Assembly: GCF_018861125.1 (NCBI RefSeq)
Contig: NZ_JAHKQN010000036.1
Span: 45,309 to 109,308, forward strand
Direction of reading: 5' to 3'
Origin: Cellulophaga baltica
GTDB lineage: Bacteria; Bacteroidota; Bacteroidia; Flavobacteriales; Flavobacteriaceae
Length of the DNA: 64,000 nucleotides
Of this stretch, positions 1-8,469 are shown piece by piece. The notes beneath the pieces were generated by a model, which was not told the origin of the DNA, searched no databases, and saw only the letters and a list, made by a program, of their open reading frames with translations. The position numbers were made by a program, and so were the translations under genes. Position 1 is the first letter of the stretch; each line of letters opens with the position of its first letter.

Positions 1-219
1 AAACTCAATAAAAAGTTCTTTAAATAATGTATAGGTGGATTGAGAAAAATCTTCAAATGATAAAGAATCGTCACCTGAAGTAAATATTTTAATAACCTCA
101 AGTAAAGAAGTTTTTCCTGTATTGTTTCTTCCTACAATTAAAGTTATGTCATCTTCAAGGTCAATAGAAACATCAGCAAGGAGTCTGAAGCATTTAACTT
201 TTATATTTTTAATTCTCAT
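1..219 (-). CDS. AAA/OLD-like ATPase, N-terminal part
   Basis: Partial gene running off the left edge; 73 codons are visible from an ATG at 217-219. The protein opens MRIKNIKVKCFR and has a Walker A loop GRNNTGKTS at residues 30-38, the layout of SMC-like/OLD-family ATPases that bind DNA or act as defence nucleases. The C-terminal part (Toprim or other domain) is outside the window, so the precise family is open. It lies downstream of, and in the same direction as, the replication-type genes of the mobile element. Confidence 0.7.
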   Translation of the reverse strand, partial: MRIKNIKVKCFRLLADVSIDLEDDITLIVGRNNTGKTSLLEVIKIFTSGDDSLSFEDFSQSTYTLFKELFIEF

Positions 220-381
220 CTTGTTTTTTAACTTTTATTTTGAAATTAAAGCAACAAAAAAGCCAATGAAAATCCATCAGCTTTTATATAAATCTATTTC
301 TGGCGTAATCGTTCCTAAATATATTAAAATTTTAACATAATTTCTTACGCTTTTCCGTAATTAATTATCTGTCTTATAAGA

Positions 382-531
382 TTATACTCTCTTACCCAAA
401 CTCTCTTTATCGAAAGCAATCAAATTAAACAGTTCTCGCATTCGGCTACGAACACGGTTTGCTTAGCGTTCTTCTAATTCTTTAGCATTTAAGTTTGTGG
501 GAGCGTGGGGTTTTATTTTTTTAAGTTTTGG
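382..531 (-). pseudogene. Duplicated, broken 3' end of the DnaC-like ATPase gene
   Basis: On the minus strand this stretch reads KIKPHAPTNLNAKELEER, an in-frame stop, then ANRVRSRMRELFNLIAFDK and its own stop at 382-384. It is nearly identical to the C-terminus of the intact DnaC-like ATPase immediately upstream (HATTNLNAEELEERYGNRVRSRM and on). It is therefore a partial tandem duplication that has taken a stop codon. Only about 45 codons are present and there is no start, so it should not be functional. Confidence 0.8.
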
Positions 532-560
532 CAAAATATTGAGTTTGTGCCAAAACTTAA
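521..560. repeat. 13 bp perfect inverted repeat
   Basis: TTAAGTTTTGGCA at 521-533 is matched exactly by its complement at 548-560, with a 14 nt loop. It sits exactly between the broken duplicate and the intact copy of the DnaC-like gene. It could be a terminator for the ATPase gene or the site at which the duplication formed. No strong T-run follows, so the terminator role is uncertain. Confidence 0.6.
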
Positions 561-574
561 TTTACAATAGCACT

Positions 575-1237
575 TTATTTCCTCTTATCCCCAGCCCCTT
601 TGTCAAAAGCAATCAAATTAAACAGTTCTCGCATTCGGCTACGAACACGATTTCCGTAGCGTTCTTCAAGTTCTTCAGCATTTAGGTTTGTGGTAGCGTG
701 GGTTTTAATCTTATGTTTGGTTTGTAGATAAAGCTCGTATCGAGATAAGAGTACTTCGCCCATTACATTCAGGTCTTTACCATAAAACCGTCCTGCAGGT
801 TCAACGCCCAAATCATCAAAGCAGTAGAATTTGGTGTTGCCGTATTCTTCCACAGTTTTAAAACCAAGATGGTTGAAACCGAAAGTCACATTCCGACAAG
901 GAATCATTTCGTAAGGTCGTTGCATCGGTACAATATGGCGTAGCAATTTCATCAGGCTGGTTTTACCACATCCTACGGGACCAGAAAGTAAAATGCCTTT
1001 GTCAATATCAATTCCATAGGTTTTGCAATTTTCTTTGTCTTTTATAAAATAAGAACAGAGCTTCAATAAAATCTCTTTGTCTTCATCGTAAATCTTGAAT
1101 TTTTTACCAAAAAGTAGCTTTCCTTTAGCATTCAGATAAATCAAAATTTTTGGAAAGTCATAGAGTATACTTTTGCCATCAAATTTACCCAGCGAATATT
1201 CAACGCCACCTTCGGTTATTTTAGAGGGGTTGTCCAT
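575..1237 (-). CDS. DnaC-like AAA ATPase (helicase-loader type)
   Basis: A 220-residue P-loop ATPase of the DnaC/IstB type, as carried by Bacteroidota mobile elements. Walker A is SGPVGCGKTS at residues 85-94; YCFDDLGVEP is the Walker B-like segment; the conserved C-terminus contains RVRSRMRELFNLIAFD. The frame is open up to 1315, but I choose the ATG at 1235-1237, which overlaps the upstream gene by only 17 bp; the longer version would add a basic tail encoded antiphase over that gene. The likely role is loading a replicative helicase on the element. The 3' end is duplicated just downstream. Confidence 0.75.
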   Translation of the reverse strand: MDNPSKITEGGVEYSLGKFDGKSILYDFPKILIYLNAKGKLLFGKKFKIYDEDKEILLKLCSYFIKDKENCKTYGIDIDKGILLSGPVGCGKTSLMKLLRHIVPMQRPYEMIPCRNVTFGFNHLGFKTVEEYGNTKFYCFDDLGVEPAGRFYGKDLNVMGEVLLSRYELYLQTKHKIKTHATTNLNAEELEERYGNRVRSRMRELFNLIAFDKGAGDKRK

Positions 1238-1973
1238 AATCTTTGTTTTTAGTGGTTCGCAAGTTGTCCTTGATTTGGGGCGCTTGTTTTTTATTTGATT
1301 CGTTTTTTTCGTCAAATAATTCGGTTCTATCCATCCAATTTGTAGCTAGAGCTCGCCAATCTCTAATTGCTTGCCCATCACTTGTTTTCCAATTATTTGC
1401 TTCGTAGTGCCCAAAGAATTTTTTTCCTTCATCCGCATCAAAACCTTTTTCTTCAAAAAATAAAATAACCGCCTGCCTGCCCTTTGGCTGTTTTGTATAG
1501 TTTTCTTGTTTAGTATTGTTTGTATTAGATACCAATGCTTGTCCACCTATGGGACGGTGTAGGTCTATAACTTGTCCATTTATGGGATGGTGCTGTCCCA
1601 CAACTGGTTCACGAATGGGATGGTACTGTTCCGCAAGCTGTTCTAATGTGGGATTGTACCGTCCCATATCCGGTTCATCACTTGTACCGATAATGGACAT
1701 CTTAATTTTACTGCCTTTGTATGGATTGTTAGATGGGAAATAACATAGGTAAAGCCACGAATCCAAATCTGTGACACAGCGATGGTACGTAGATTTTGAG
1801 CCTATTTTAGCAGCTCGCATTAAATCTCTACGGTTTACATAAAATTCATCTGTAAAACGGCTACTGTTCCATTCCTGAAACAACGCCATATACAGACTAA
1901 TATGTGTAGGATTCAGGCGGTCATCAAAATAGAACTTCTCAAAAGCCGCATTGAGTAGCTTTATATAGTTCAT
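1221..1973 (-). CDS. Replication/regulatory protein of the mobile element with 11-residue repeats
   Basis: A 250-residue protein. The N-terminal half (LNPTHISLYMALFQEWN, then VNRRDLMRAAKIGSKSTYHR) looks like a winged-helix DNA-binding domain, as in DnaD/DnaT-like or primosomal proteins of Bacteroidota elements. Residues around 100-145 are four tandem 11-residue units, and the C-terminal region carries a WRALATNWMDR segment common in this family. It sits between an excisionase-like HTH gene and the DnaC-like ATPase, which fits a plasmid/ICE replication module. The exact family name is uncertain. Confidence 0.6.
   Translation of the reverse strand: MNYIKLLNAAFEKFYFDDRLNPTHISLYMALFQEWNSSRFTDEFYVNRRDLMRAAKIGSKSTYHRCVTDLDSWLYLCYFPSNNPYKGSKIKMSIIGTSDEPDMGRYNPTLEQLAEQYHPIREPVVGQHHPINGQVIDLHRPIGGQALVSNTNNTKQENYTKQPKGRQAVILFFEEKGFDADEGKKFFGHYEANNWKTSDGQAIRDWRALATNWMDRTELFDEKNESNKKQAPQIKDNLRTTKNKDYGQPL
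1549..1680. repeat. Four tandem 33 bp units, coding
   Basis: Four degenerate units of exactly 33 bp start at 1549, 1582, 1615 and 1648, each opening with ATGGGA-like sequence. On the coding (minus) strand they give 11-residue units YNPTLEQLAEQ, YHPIREPVVGQ, HHPINGQVIDL and HRPIGGQALVS, with a conserved aromatic/His-x-Pro start. The period is a multiple of three and the frame stays open. Confidence 0.85.
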
Positions 1974-1976
1974 AAT

Positions 1977-2261
1977 TTACATTTTGAGACCGTGCTGTAC
2001 GCGATTTGCAGTCATTACATTTTGAATTTCCTCGACATCGTAATAAATAATACCCCCCACTTTGGTATAGGGCAATGTTCCATTGATACGAAGATTTTGT
2101 AAAGTCCCTGGACTTACTTGAAGCAATTCCATAACCTCAGATGATTTGAGGTATTTTTTCAACTTTCCAGTAGCTTGTTTGGATAATAATTTTTTAATGT
2201 CATCGAGCAATTCCATTTTGAATTCCCGAAGGTCGTCTGTAGTGATAATACTTGTTGGCAT
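1977..2261 (-). CDS. Excisionase-like helix-turn-helix protein
   Basis: A 94-residue protein with a MerR/HTH_17-type DNA-binding domain at about residues 40-90 (YLKSSEVMELLQVSPGTLQNLRINGTLP, then KVGGIIYYDVEEI). This is the usual form of the small excisionase/regulator found next to the replication genes of Bacteroidota conjugative or mobilisable elements. It lies 3 bp upstream of the repeat-containing protein gene in the same direction, so the two are probably cotranscribed. Role inferred from family and context. Confidence 0.75.
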   Translation of the reverse strand: MPTSIITTDDLREFKMELLDDIKKLLSKQATGKLKKYLKSSEVMELLQVSPGTLQNLRINGTLPYTKVGGIIYYDVEEIQNVMTANRVQHGLKM

Positions 2262-2325
2262 AATAGAACGGATTTAATAGAAAGGGACTATCTGGGTTTA
2301 TATTTTTAATTAATAGTCCCTGACC

Positions 2326-2340
2326 TGATTTGACTTTCGT
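2326..2340. repeat. 15-mer shared, inverted, with the integrase upstream region
   Basis: TGATTTGACTTTCGT here is the exact reverse complement of 30863-30877, which lies about 33 nt upstream of the integrase start. A trace of a second integrase promoter or of a recombinase site is possible; the match is short. Confidence 0.4.
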
Positions 2341-2560
2341 TCTACAAATTTGATAAGCTTTAAATGCTTTTATTCGGTAGTAGATTCGTAATGTGGTTAA
2401 AATTTAACAGTGGTAATATTTGAAACGATTAGATTATGCTTAGCAGGGTTAAAGCATTAGAATAGCAAGAATTATTTAAAATAATACATCGGAATTAAGA
2501 ATAGGGAAGGTACTTCGTAGTGTGGTCTATTGTCAGACGGTTGCTTAAAATAATGACTAT

Positions 2561-2606
2561 AATTTTTTATTTCAAAAACCTATGCAAGTTTTTGAAATAA
2601 AAAATT
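2561..2606. terminator. Strong hairpin, probable bidirectional terminator
   Basis: A perfect 19 bp inverted repeat: AATTTTTTATTTCAAAAAC at 2561-2579 and its complement at 2588-2606, with an 8 nt loop. T-rich arms on both sides allow termination in either direction. Confidence 0.55.
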
Positions 2607-2692
2607 TTAAAGAATATTAGGGGTAAGATGCTTATTTTAATATAGATAATGAATGAGATTTTAAATAAAGAAGCTGCTAGATGTATAATTAA

Positions 2693-2917
2693 TGGATTAC
2701 TAAAAATAATTCTAAGCTAATAGCAAGAATTGTTGGCGCTGTTTCTGGTAAAGTGGTGGAAAAAGCCATGGTGAATTTGCTAGGTAAAGGTTCGGAAGAG
2801 ATGCCTTGGCCAGTAATACTAGAACAAAAAAAATATAATTTACAATATTTTTATAGCCATTCATTAAAGATCTCTGGCATTAGTGGTATAAAAAAACTAT
2901 TGCAATTGATAACATAA
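2693..2917 (+). pseudogene. Open fragment, unrecognised remnant
   Basis: A 74-codon open stretch after a TAA at 2690-2692, containing SKLIARIVGAVSGKVVEKAM and ending at a TAA at 2915-2917. The only in-frame ATG leaves about 50 residues. Composition looks like real protein, but no start or family is evident, so I treat it as the tail of a lost gene. Confidence 0.3.
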
Positions 2918-2975
2918 GGTTGATTATTTGCAGAGTTACTGGTAATTCTGAAATTTTTTAGGAGTGATTTTTTTA

Positions 2976-3263
2976 TTAATTTTCATTATCAAAAGAAGAA
3001 TCTTTAAAAAATATTTCTAAAGTTATTCCAATCAAATTACAAAAATTTTGAATAGTATAAATAGTAATTCCTCTACCTTTCATTTTACCTGTTTTTCTAT
3101 CTTTTTTTAGATGATTCTCCCAACGACTAATATCTTGTTTGTCAACATTAAATTTTTTCACAAAATCAGCTTGTTTGTCTCCTGTACATTGGATACGTAA
3201 AGCTTTAATTCTGTCTGCAATTTTATTTGCTAAAATGATATCATTATCTGAAAGTCTGGACAT
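2976..3263 (-). CDS. XRE-type helix-turn-helix regulator
   Basis: A 95-residue protein with a single Cro/C1-type HTH: IADRIKALRIQCTGDKQADFVKKF, then NVDKQDISRWENHLK, and a conserved ITIYTIQNFCNLIGITLEIFF tail. The protein is little more than the DNA-binding domain, as is usual for element-borne repressors. It is separated from the neighbouring cargo by an 800 bp leader region. Targets are unknown; control of the downstream cargo or of element transfer is possible. Confidence 0.7.
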   Translation of the reverse strand: MSRLSDNDIILANKIADRIKALRIQCTGDKQADFVKKFNVDKQDISRWENHLKKDRKTGKMKGRGITIYTIQNFCNLIGITLEIFFKDSSFDNEN

Positions 3264-4068
3264 GGTGCAATTTTGTAAAAATGATTAAAAAAACAGTAAG
3301 CCATTTGGCTTACTAAATTTTTTTTGTTATTTTAGCTTTAGTAATATTAAATTTGCGATTCTTCTAAAAGAAAAAAATAGAAGCATTCGCTTTGAATCTC
3401 GACTTTGAAAACTGGTAATTTTTGCAACGAGAGGATAAGTAAGATGCTCACGTCTATTGGCGTGGGCTCACTTATTGTTGCAAGGTATACCAGTACCTCA
3501 AGGTCAATAAGCTGAGTTCCATGCCTTTTTTATTTCCAAAAGGTTTATTCATCTTGTTCTTAGCGTTGTTTTGTTTTAGGAAGTGTTGCACTTGATTCTT
3601 TCAATCAAAGCGGTATGAAACACACATTGGGTATTTTGGCACTTCAAAATTCTGTTCAGCATTTTTTTATGTTGGTGTGTACAGTGTTTGATATTCTCTT
3701 CATGAAAAAACCCAAGAACCCGATATAAACTATTTTGTTGTGAGATTACCGCCATTCCTTTTCCGGATTTTGTTAAACTCTTTTAGCTCACAACTTACGA
3801 TTCAATCTTTTTTTTTGTATCCGGACAAATCCCCTTTAAAAGCGTATTGATTTTATGCTTTTCAAAGCCTTTTGATCTTTCTAGTAACAACTGGAATACT
3901 GTCAATAGCGCTAATAGAGAAGCAATGCCAAAATTTAAATTATAAAAAACCTAAAACAACCAGCCTATGAAGAACTAAAATGTAGCACTAAAAAAGCCTC
4001 CTAATACACTTTTACAGCGGCGTATAGGAAGCCTTAAGTCAATATACTAATTAACTTAATTCAAAATT
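3264..4068. other. Long non-coding leader upstream of the SusC gene
   Basis: 805 bp without a supportable gene. It contains a long hairpin (3411-3494), a weak spaced inverted repeat (GTTGTGAG at 3737-3744, complement at 3787-3794) and, at about 3984-4035, two near-complementary segments (AAGCCTCCTAATAC and GTATAGGAAGCCTT) just upstream of the SusC-like start. The layout suggests a structured 5' region rather than lost genes. Confidence 0.4.
3411..3494. other. Long imperfect hairpin, candidate structured RNA
   Basis: Nested pairing: ACTGGTA (3411-3417) with TACCAGT (3488-3494); TTGCAAC (3422-3428) with GTTGCAA (3477-3483); ATAAGT (3435-3440) with ACTTAT (3470-3475); GCTCACG (3446-3452) with CGTGGGC (3461-3467, one G-T pair). 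An 8 nt loop closes it. No open frame explains it. The strand of any transcript is unknown; it could be a small RNA, attenuator or recombination hairpin. Confidence 0.5.
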
Positions 4069-7000
4069 ATGAAAAAAAATCATGTAAAGGCATGTTTACT
4101 TACTATACTATATACTCTTTTGGGATATAGTGCTCCAAATTTTATTCAAACCAAACAACAACTTGCTCAAAACAAAATACTTATTTCAGGTACCGTAACA
4201 GATGAACTAGGTGTACTCCCGGAAGTGACTATTTTCATCAAAGGAAATTTAGAAGGTACTGTAGCGGACTTCGATGGACATTATAGCATTGATGCTCTAC
4301 CTCAAGATACTTTGGTGTTTTCTTATGTAGGTTATACTCCCGTGGAAATACGAATAGGATCTCAAAAAGTAATTGATGTTCAATTACTTCATGAAGTTAC
4401 CGCACTTCTCGAAGTCGAGGTTAATGCCGGATATTATACGGTGAAGGAAAGAGAACAAACAGGGAATATTACGAAGGTGACTGCTGCGGAAATAGCCTTG
4501 CAACCTTTGGTAAGCCCTTTAGAAACCCTTCAAGGCAGAATGGCAGGAGTGGTGGTAAATAAACCAACAGGTGTAGCGGGGAGTGCTCCCGTAATTCAAA
4601 TACGTGGACAGAATAGTTTGCGGAGTGATGGGAATTATCCTTTGTATATTATCGACGGTGTACCGATAAATTCTGCTCCAATTAGTGGAAGTGGACTTTT
4701 AGCACTCGGCATGGATCCGCTAAGTACTTTAGGTCTCTCTCAAATTGAAAGTATTGAAATTCTTAAAGATGCTGATGCTACAGCTATTTATGGATCCAGA
4801 GGTGCCAATGGGGTAGTATTGGTTACCACAAAAAAAGGAAAAGCTGGAAAAACAAAAATGGAAGTGCAATTATATACTGGTCTTGGGCAGCTGTCCAACA
4901 CCATTGATGTATTGCATACCGATCAATACATAGAAATGCGTACGGAAGCCTTACAAAATGATGGTGTAGTTCCCTCTTTGAGTAATGCCCCTGATTTGGT
5001 AGCTTGGGATTCTAGTCGAGATGTGAACTGGCAAGAAGAACTGATGGGAGAAACGGTATATACTACAAACACACAGCTTTCCTTTTCTGGAGGGTCCCGG
5101 CAAACCAGTTTTGTGTTGGGAGGTGCTTTTTATAAAGAAACAACCGTATTTCCTGGAGATTTTGGGTATCAAAAAACGAATGGGTTTATAAACTTAGGAC
5201 ATCATTCCAAAGATCAAAAGTTTCATTTGAATTTTTCAACCACATATGGCGTGGATGCAAATGATTTGTTTTATGGAGGAGAAATTCCTCAAACTACCGT
5301 AATGTTAGCACCTAATGCCCCTGAATTATATACCTCAGAGGGAGATTTAAATTGGGAAGATTCTACCTGGACCAACCCACTAAGCCATATGCGTAGGAAG
5401 CAAAATATTGATAGCTATACTTTAATGGCCAATGCTAGTATTTCATACTCATTTTTTAAAGGCTTTCAGCTAAAGACCAACTTGGGTTTTACACGTTTAA
5501 ATAGTGAAACTTTACGAATAGATCCCTTAAGCGCTTATAACCCTACAGTTTGGCAATATGTAACCAATAGTTCCTCCCGGGATGTAACTACCCGACAATC
5601 CTATACACTAGAGCCTCAGCTTCTATTTTCTCAGAAAAGAGAAAAATTAGGTCTTGATGCCGTGGTAGGGATAACCCTTCAAGATTCCGAAAATACCCAT
5701 TTGGTAGGTTCTTCCGATGGCTATGCAGAAGAAAACTTGATCGGAAATCTAGCCATGGCTGAAAATGTATATGTTAGCGTGGATGAAAAAATTCCCTACA
5801 AATACCAAGCTGTATTCGGAAGAATAGGCTTAAACTGGGAAGGAAAGTATCTACTCAACCTAACAGGACGTCGGGATGGTTCTTCTCGTTTTGCACCAAA
5901 GAATCGTTTCGCCAATTTTGGAGCTGTAGGAGTCGCATGGATATTTTCTGAAGCAAAATTTCTAAAGCAGCACCTCCCTTTGGTAAGTTTTGGAAAATTG
6001 AGAGGAAGTTATGGCACTACAGGAAGCGATCAGATTGCGGATTATGGGTACTACAATAGTTATGAAGCCACAATTGATGGAGGTTTATATCCTTCCCAGT
6101 TGGGGAGTCCTACGTATTCTTGGGAAGTGAATAAAAAACTAGAGCTGGCTATGTCTTTAGGCTTTTTTAAAGATCGGATTCTGGTGAATGCATCTTGGTA
6201 TCGCAACCGCAGTTCCAATCAATTGGTAGGCTATTATTTGCCTGCAATAACGGGGTTTACTTCCATACAAGCGAATCAAAATGCTACCGTGGAAAATAGA
6301 GGATGGGAGTTGGAATTTACGAGTCAAAATATAAAAACAAATGATTTTGAATGGAGGACAAGTTTCAATTTATCATTACCAAAAAATGAGCTTATCGACT
6401 TTCCCAATATCGCACAATCATCGTATGCGAATACCTATCAGGTAGGAACTTCTTTAAATAGTACACGCTTATATGAAAGCTTGGGCGTGAATTCAGAAAC
6501 GGGATTTTACGAAGTTAAGGATGTGAATGAAGATGGTTCTTTTTCTATTGACGATAAAATCATCACCAAAGATATGAACAGGCAGTATTATGGAGGATTT
6601 CAAAATACGTTTGATTGGGGTAACTTCCATTTTGATTTTCTTTTGGAATATGTCAAGCAACTGGGAAGAAATCATTTGGTAAGTTTTGAAACTGCCCCAG
6701 GAAGGCTTGGTATCATTGGTGGAAATCAATCACCAGTGGTGTTAGAGCGATGGCAAAACCCTGGAGATATTACGGATGTACAACAGTTTTCTTCTTACAA
6801 TAGTTATACTCCTTATAGTAGAATAGCTCAGAGTGATCTTTCTATTATAGATAGTTCTTACCTACGACTTAAAACGGCTAGTCTTTCGTATCAACTGCCT
6901 CTGAGAAAAGTATCGGACGCTTTTATTCAACAGTGTCGAATATTTTTCCATGGGCAAAATTTATGGACTGGAACTAAAGATAAAGGATGGAATCCTGCCA

Positions 7001-7071
7001 ATAACTCAGGAAGCTTAGCAACGCTTCCTCCACTTCGCACTTTCACTTTAGGAGTGCAATTAACCTTATAA
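4069..7071 (+). CDS. SusC/RagA-type TonB-dependent outer-membrane transporter
   Basis: 1000 residues, the usual length for SusC-like porins. A signal peptide is followed by a carboxypeptidase-regulatory-like domain (ISGTVTDELGVLPEVTIFIKG, about residues 40-115), a TonB plug with VIQIRGQNSLR and YPLYIIDGVPINS, ATAIYGSRGANGVVLVTTKKG, and a C-terminal barrel ending in TFTLGVQLTL. It is the pore of a SusCD pair that takes up an oligomeric ligand with TonB energy. The SusD partner starts 9 bp downstream. No glycanase or peptidase flanks it, so the substrate is unknown; the neighbouring redox genes hint at a peptide or thiol compound. Confidence 0.93.
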   Translation: MKKNHVKACLLTILYTLLGYSAPNFIQTKQQLAQNKILISGTVTDELGVLPEVTIFIKGNLEGTVADFDGHYSIDALPQDTLVFSYVGYTPVEIRIGSQKVIDVQLLHEVTALLEVEVNAGYYTVKEREQTGNITKVTAAEIALQPLVSPLETLQGRMAGVVVNKPTGVAGSAPVIQIRGQNSLRSDGNYPLYIIDGVPINSAPISGSGLLALGMDPLSTLGLSQIESIEILKDADATAIYGSRGANGVVLVTTKKGKAGKTKMEVQLYTGLGQLSNTIDVLHTDQYIEMRTEALQNDGVVPSLSNAPDLVAWDSSRDVNWQEELMGETVYTTNTQLSFSGGSRQTSFVLGGAFYKETTVFPGDFGYQKTNGFINLGHHSKDQKFHLNFSTTYGVDANDLFYGGEIPQTTVMLAPNAPELYTSEGDLNWEDSTWTNPLSHMRRKQNIDSYTLMANASISYSFFKGFQLKTNLGFTRLNSETLRIDPLSAYNPTVWQYVTNSSSRDVTTRQSYTLEPQLLFSQKREKLGLDAVVGITLQDSENTHLVGSSDGYAEENLIGNLAMAENVYVSVDEKIPYKYQAVFGRIGLNWEGKYLLNLTGRRDGSSRFAPKNRFANFGAVGVAWIFSEAKFLKQHLPLVSFGKLRGSYGTTGSDQIADYGYYNSYEATIDGGLYPSQLGSPTYSWEVNKKLELAMSLGFFKDRILVNASWYRNRSSNQLVGYYLPAITGFTSIQANQNATVENRGWELEFTSQNIKTNDFEWRTSFNLSLPKNELIDFPNIAQSSYANTYQVGTSLNSTRLYESLGVNSETGFYEVKDVNEDGSFSIDDKIITKDMNRQYYGGFQNTFDWGNFHFDFLLEYVKQLGRNHLVSFETAPGRLGIIGGNQSPVVLERWQNPGDITDVQQFSSYNSYTPYSRIAQSDLSIIDSSYLRLKTASLSYQLPLRKVSDAFIQQCRIFFHGQNLWTGTKDKGWNPANNSGSLATLPPLRTFTLGVQLTL

Positions 7072-7080
7072 AAAATAACT

Positions 7081-8469
7081 ATGAATACACTATATAAATT
7101 ACAACTTCTTTTTTACCTAGGAATAGTCGGCACGTTGATAACAGGCTGTGAGGAATATGTCGCCATCGATTCTTCAAACTCGAGTATCGTTAGTGAAGAT
7201 ATATTCGAAAGTGCAACGTTGACTGAAGCCGCCATCGATGGTATTTATCAGCAATTGGCCAACTTAAATAGTTTTGCAGGGGGAAGCCAAAGCTCGGTAA
7301 CGGTACTCGCAGGATTAGCGGCAGATGAATTAGTCGCTAGCCCTTATAGTCCCACCTTAGGGCAATTTAGAGATAATGAAATTCTCACTTCTAATGGAAT
7401 GAATTATACGCTTTGGTCTAGTTTGTACAGCATTATCTATGCAACAAATGCCGCTTTAGAAGGTTTAGAAAATACGACCGTAGTAAACGAAACATTGGCC
7501 TTGCAATACCAGGGGGAACTTCAAGTTATTCGGACATTTTGTTATTTTTATTTGGTGCACCTTTATGGAGATATACCCCTTATTTTAAGTACGGATTATA
7601 CAGAAAATGCCTTAGCTACTCGCACCGATAGTGCATTGGTGGTTGCTCAAATGGAGACAGATCTTTTAGAGGCGATTGGATGCCTAGAGGAAACCTACCG
7701 AACAGATACGCGTCAATACTGTAATAAAAGTGTAGCATATGCCTTGCTCGCTAGGGTCTATTTGTATACGGAGCAATGGGATAAAGCGGCTCTGTTCGCA
7801 TCAGCTGTCATAAGCAATAACAGTACATATGCTTTGGAAGAAGAATTGGATCAGGTATTTTTAAAAAACAGTACCGAAGTTGTCTGGCATTTAGAGCCTA
7901 ATTATGGCTATACGAATGAAGGAAATTTATTTATTCTTTCAGAGTCGCCTATTAGTAGTTATATAAATCCAGTGTATTTAGATGAGACCCTCTTCGGTAT
8001 TTTTGATGTTGAGGACAAACGTCAGTCTAATTGGTTTGGTGCATTTGAAAGTGATGCAGCGACATTCTATTACCCTTATAAATACAAAGTTCAAATTACA
8101 ACAGGTGAAGCTACCGAATATAGTGTGGTACTTCGATTAGCAGAATTGTATTTAATACGGGCAGAAGCAAACTATCATACAGGAGATAGAACAAGTGCTT
8201 TAGAGGATTTGAATACCCTACGTTTGCGAGCTGGTTTACCCATTGCTACCGAGTCTGGAGCCGCCATTTTGACGGCTATTAAAACAGCACGAAGAAAAGA
8301 ATTATTCACGGAGTGGGGACATCGTTGGATGGATTTAAATCGTTGGCAGGAGGCTGATGAGGTGTTGGGGAGTTTTAAGGAGAACTGGCAAAGTAGTGAT
8401 AGCTTATTTCCTATTCCAGAACAAGAAATATTAAGTAACCCTAATTTAATACCTAATGAAGGCTACTAA
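7081..8469 (+). CDS. SusD/RagB-type surface lipoprotein
   Basis: 462 residues with a lipoprotein signal (LITGC, Cys23). The body shows the helical TPR-like SusD fold: ATLTEAAIDGIYQQL near the N-terminus, IRTFCYFYLVHLYGDIPLI, YALLARVYLYTEQWDKAA, LAELYLIRAEANYHTGD, and the terminal RWMDLNRWQEADEVLG plus LFPIPEQEI. It caps the SusC pore and binds the ligand at the cell surface. Its 3' end overlaps the next gene by 14 bp, so the thioredoxin-like gene is translationally coupled to the uptake pair. Confidence 0.93.
   Translation: MNTLYKLQLLFYLGIVGTLITGCEEYVAIDSSNSSIVSEDIFESATLTEAAIDGIYQQLANLNSFAGGSQSSVTVLAGLAADELVASPYSPTLGQFRDNEILTSNGMNYTLWSSLYSIIYATNAALEGLENTTVVNETLALQYQGELQVIRTFCYFYLVHLYGDIPLILSTDYTENALATRTDSALVVAQMETDLLEAIGCLEETYRTDTRQYCNKSVAYALLARVYLYTEQWDKAALFASAVISNNSTYALEEELDQVFLKNSTEVVWHLEPNYGYTNEGNLFILSESPISSYINPVYLDETLFGIFDVEDKRQSNWFGAFESDAATFYYPYKYKVQITTGEATEYSVVLRLAELYLIRAEANYHTGDRTSALEDLNTLRLRAGLPIATESGAAILTAIKTARRKELFTEWGHRWMDLNRWQEADEVLGSFKENWQSSDSLFPIPEQEILSNPNLIPNEGY

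Larger units (their letters stand above)
2262..2975. other. Gene-poor stretch with gene remnant and inverted repeats
   Basis: No complete gene is supported. The stretch holds a 9 bp inverted repeat (AGGGACTAT at 2283-2291 and its complement at 2313-2321), a 15 bp match to the integrase upstream region (2326-2340), a strong hairpin (2561-2606) and an open fragment without a clear start (2693-2917). This looks like decayed mobile-element DNA. Confidence 0.5.

Noticed and set aside
122..340. Rightward 72-codon frame near the left edge
   Set aside because: It is mostly antisense to the OLD-like ATPase gene and its tail is low-complexity; no support as a gene.
1549..1680. Regular 33 bp repeats, first read as a CRISPR or iteron array
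   Set aside because: The units are contiguous without spacers, the period is a multiple of three and the coding frame runs through them, so they are protein repeats.
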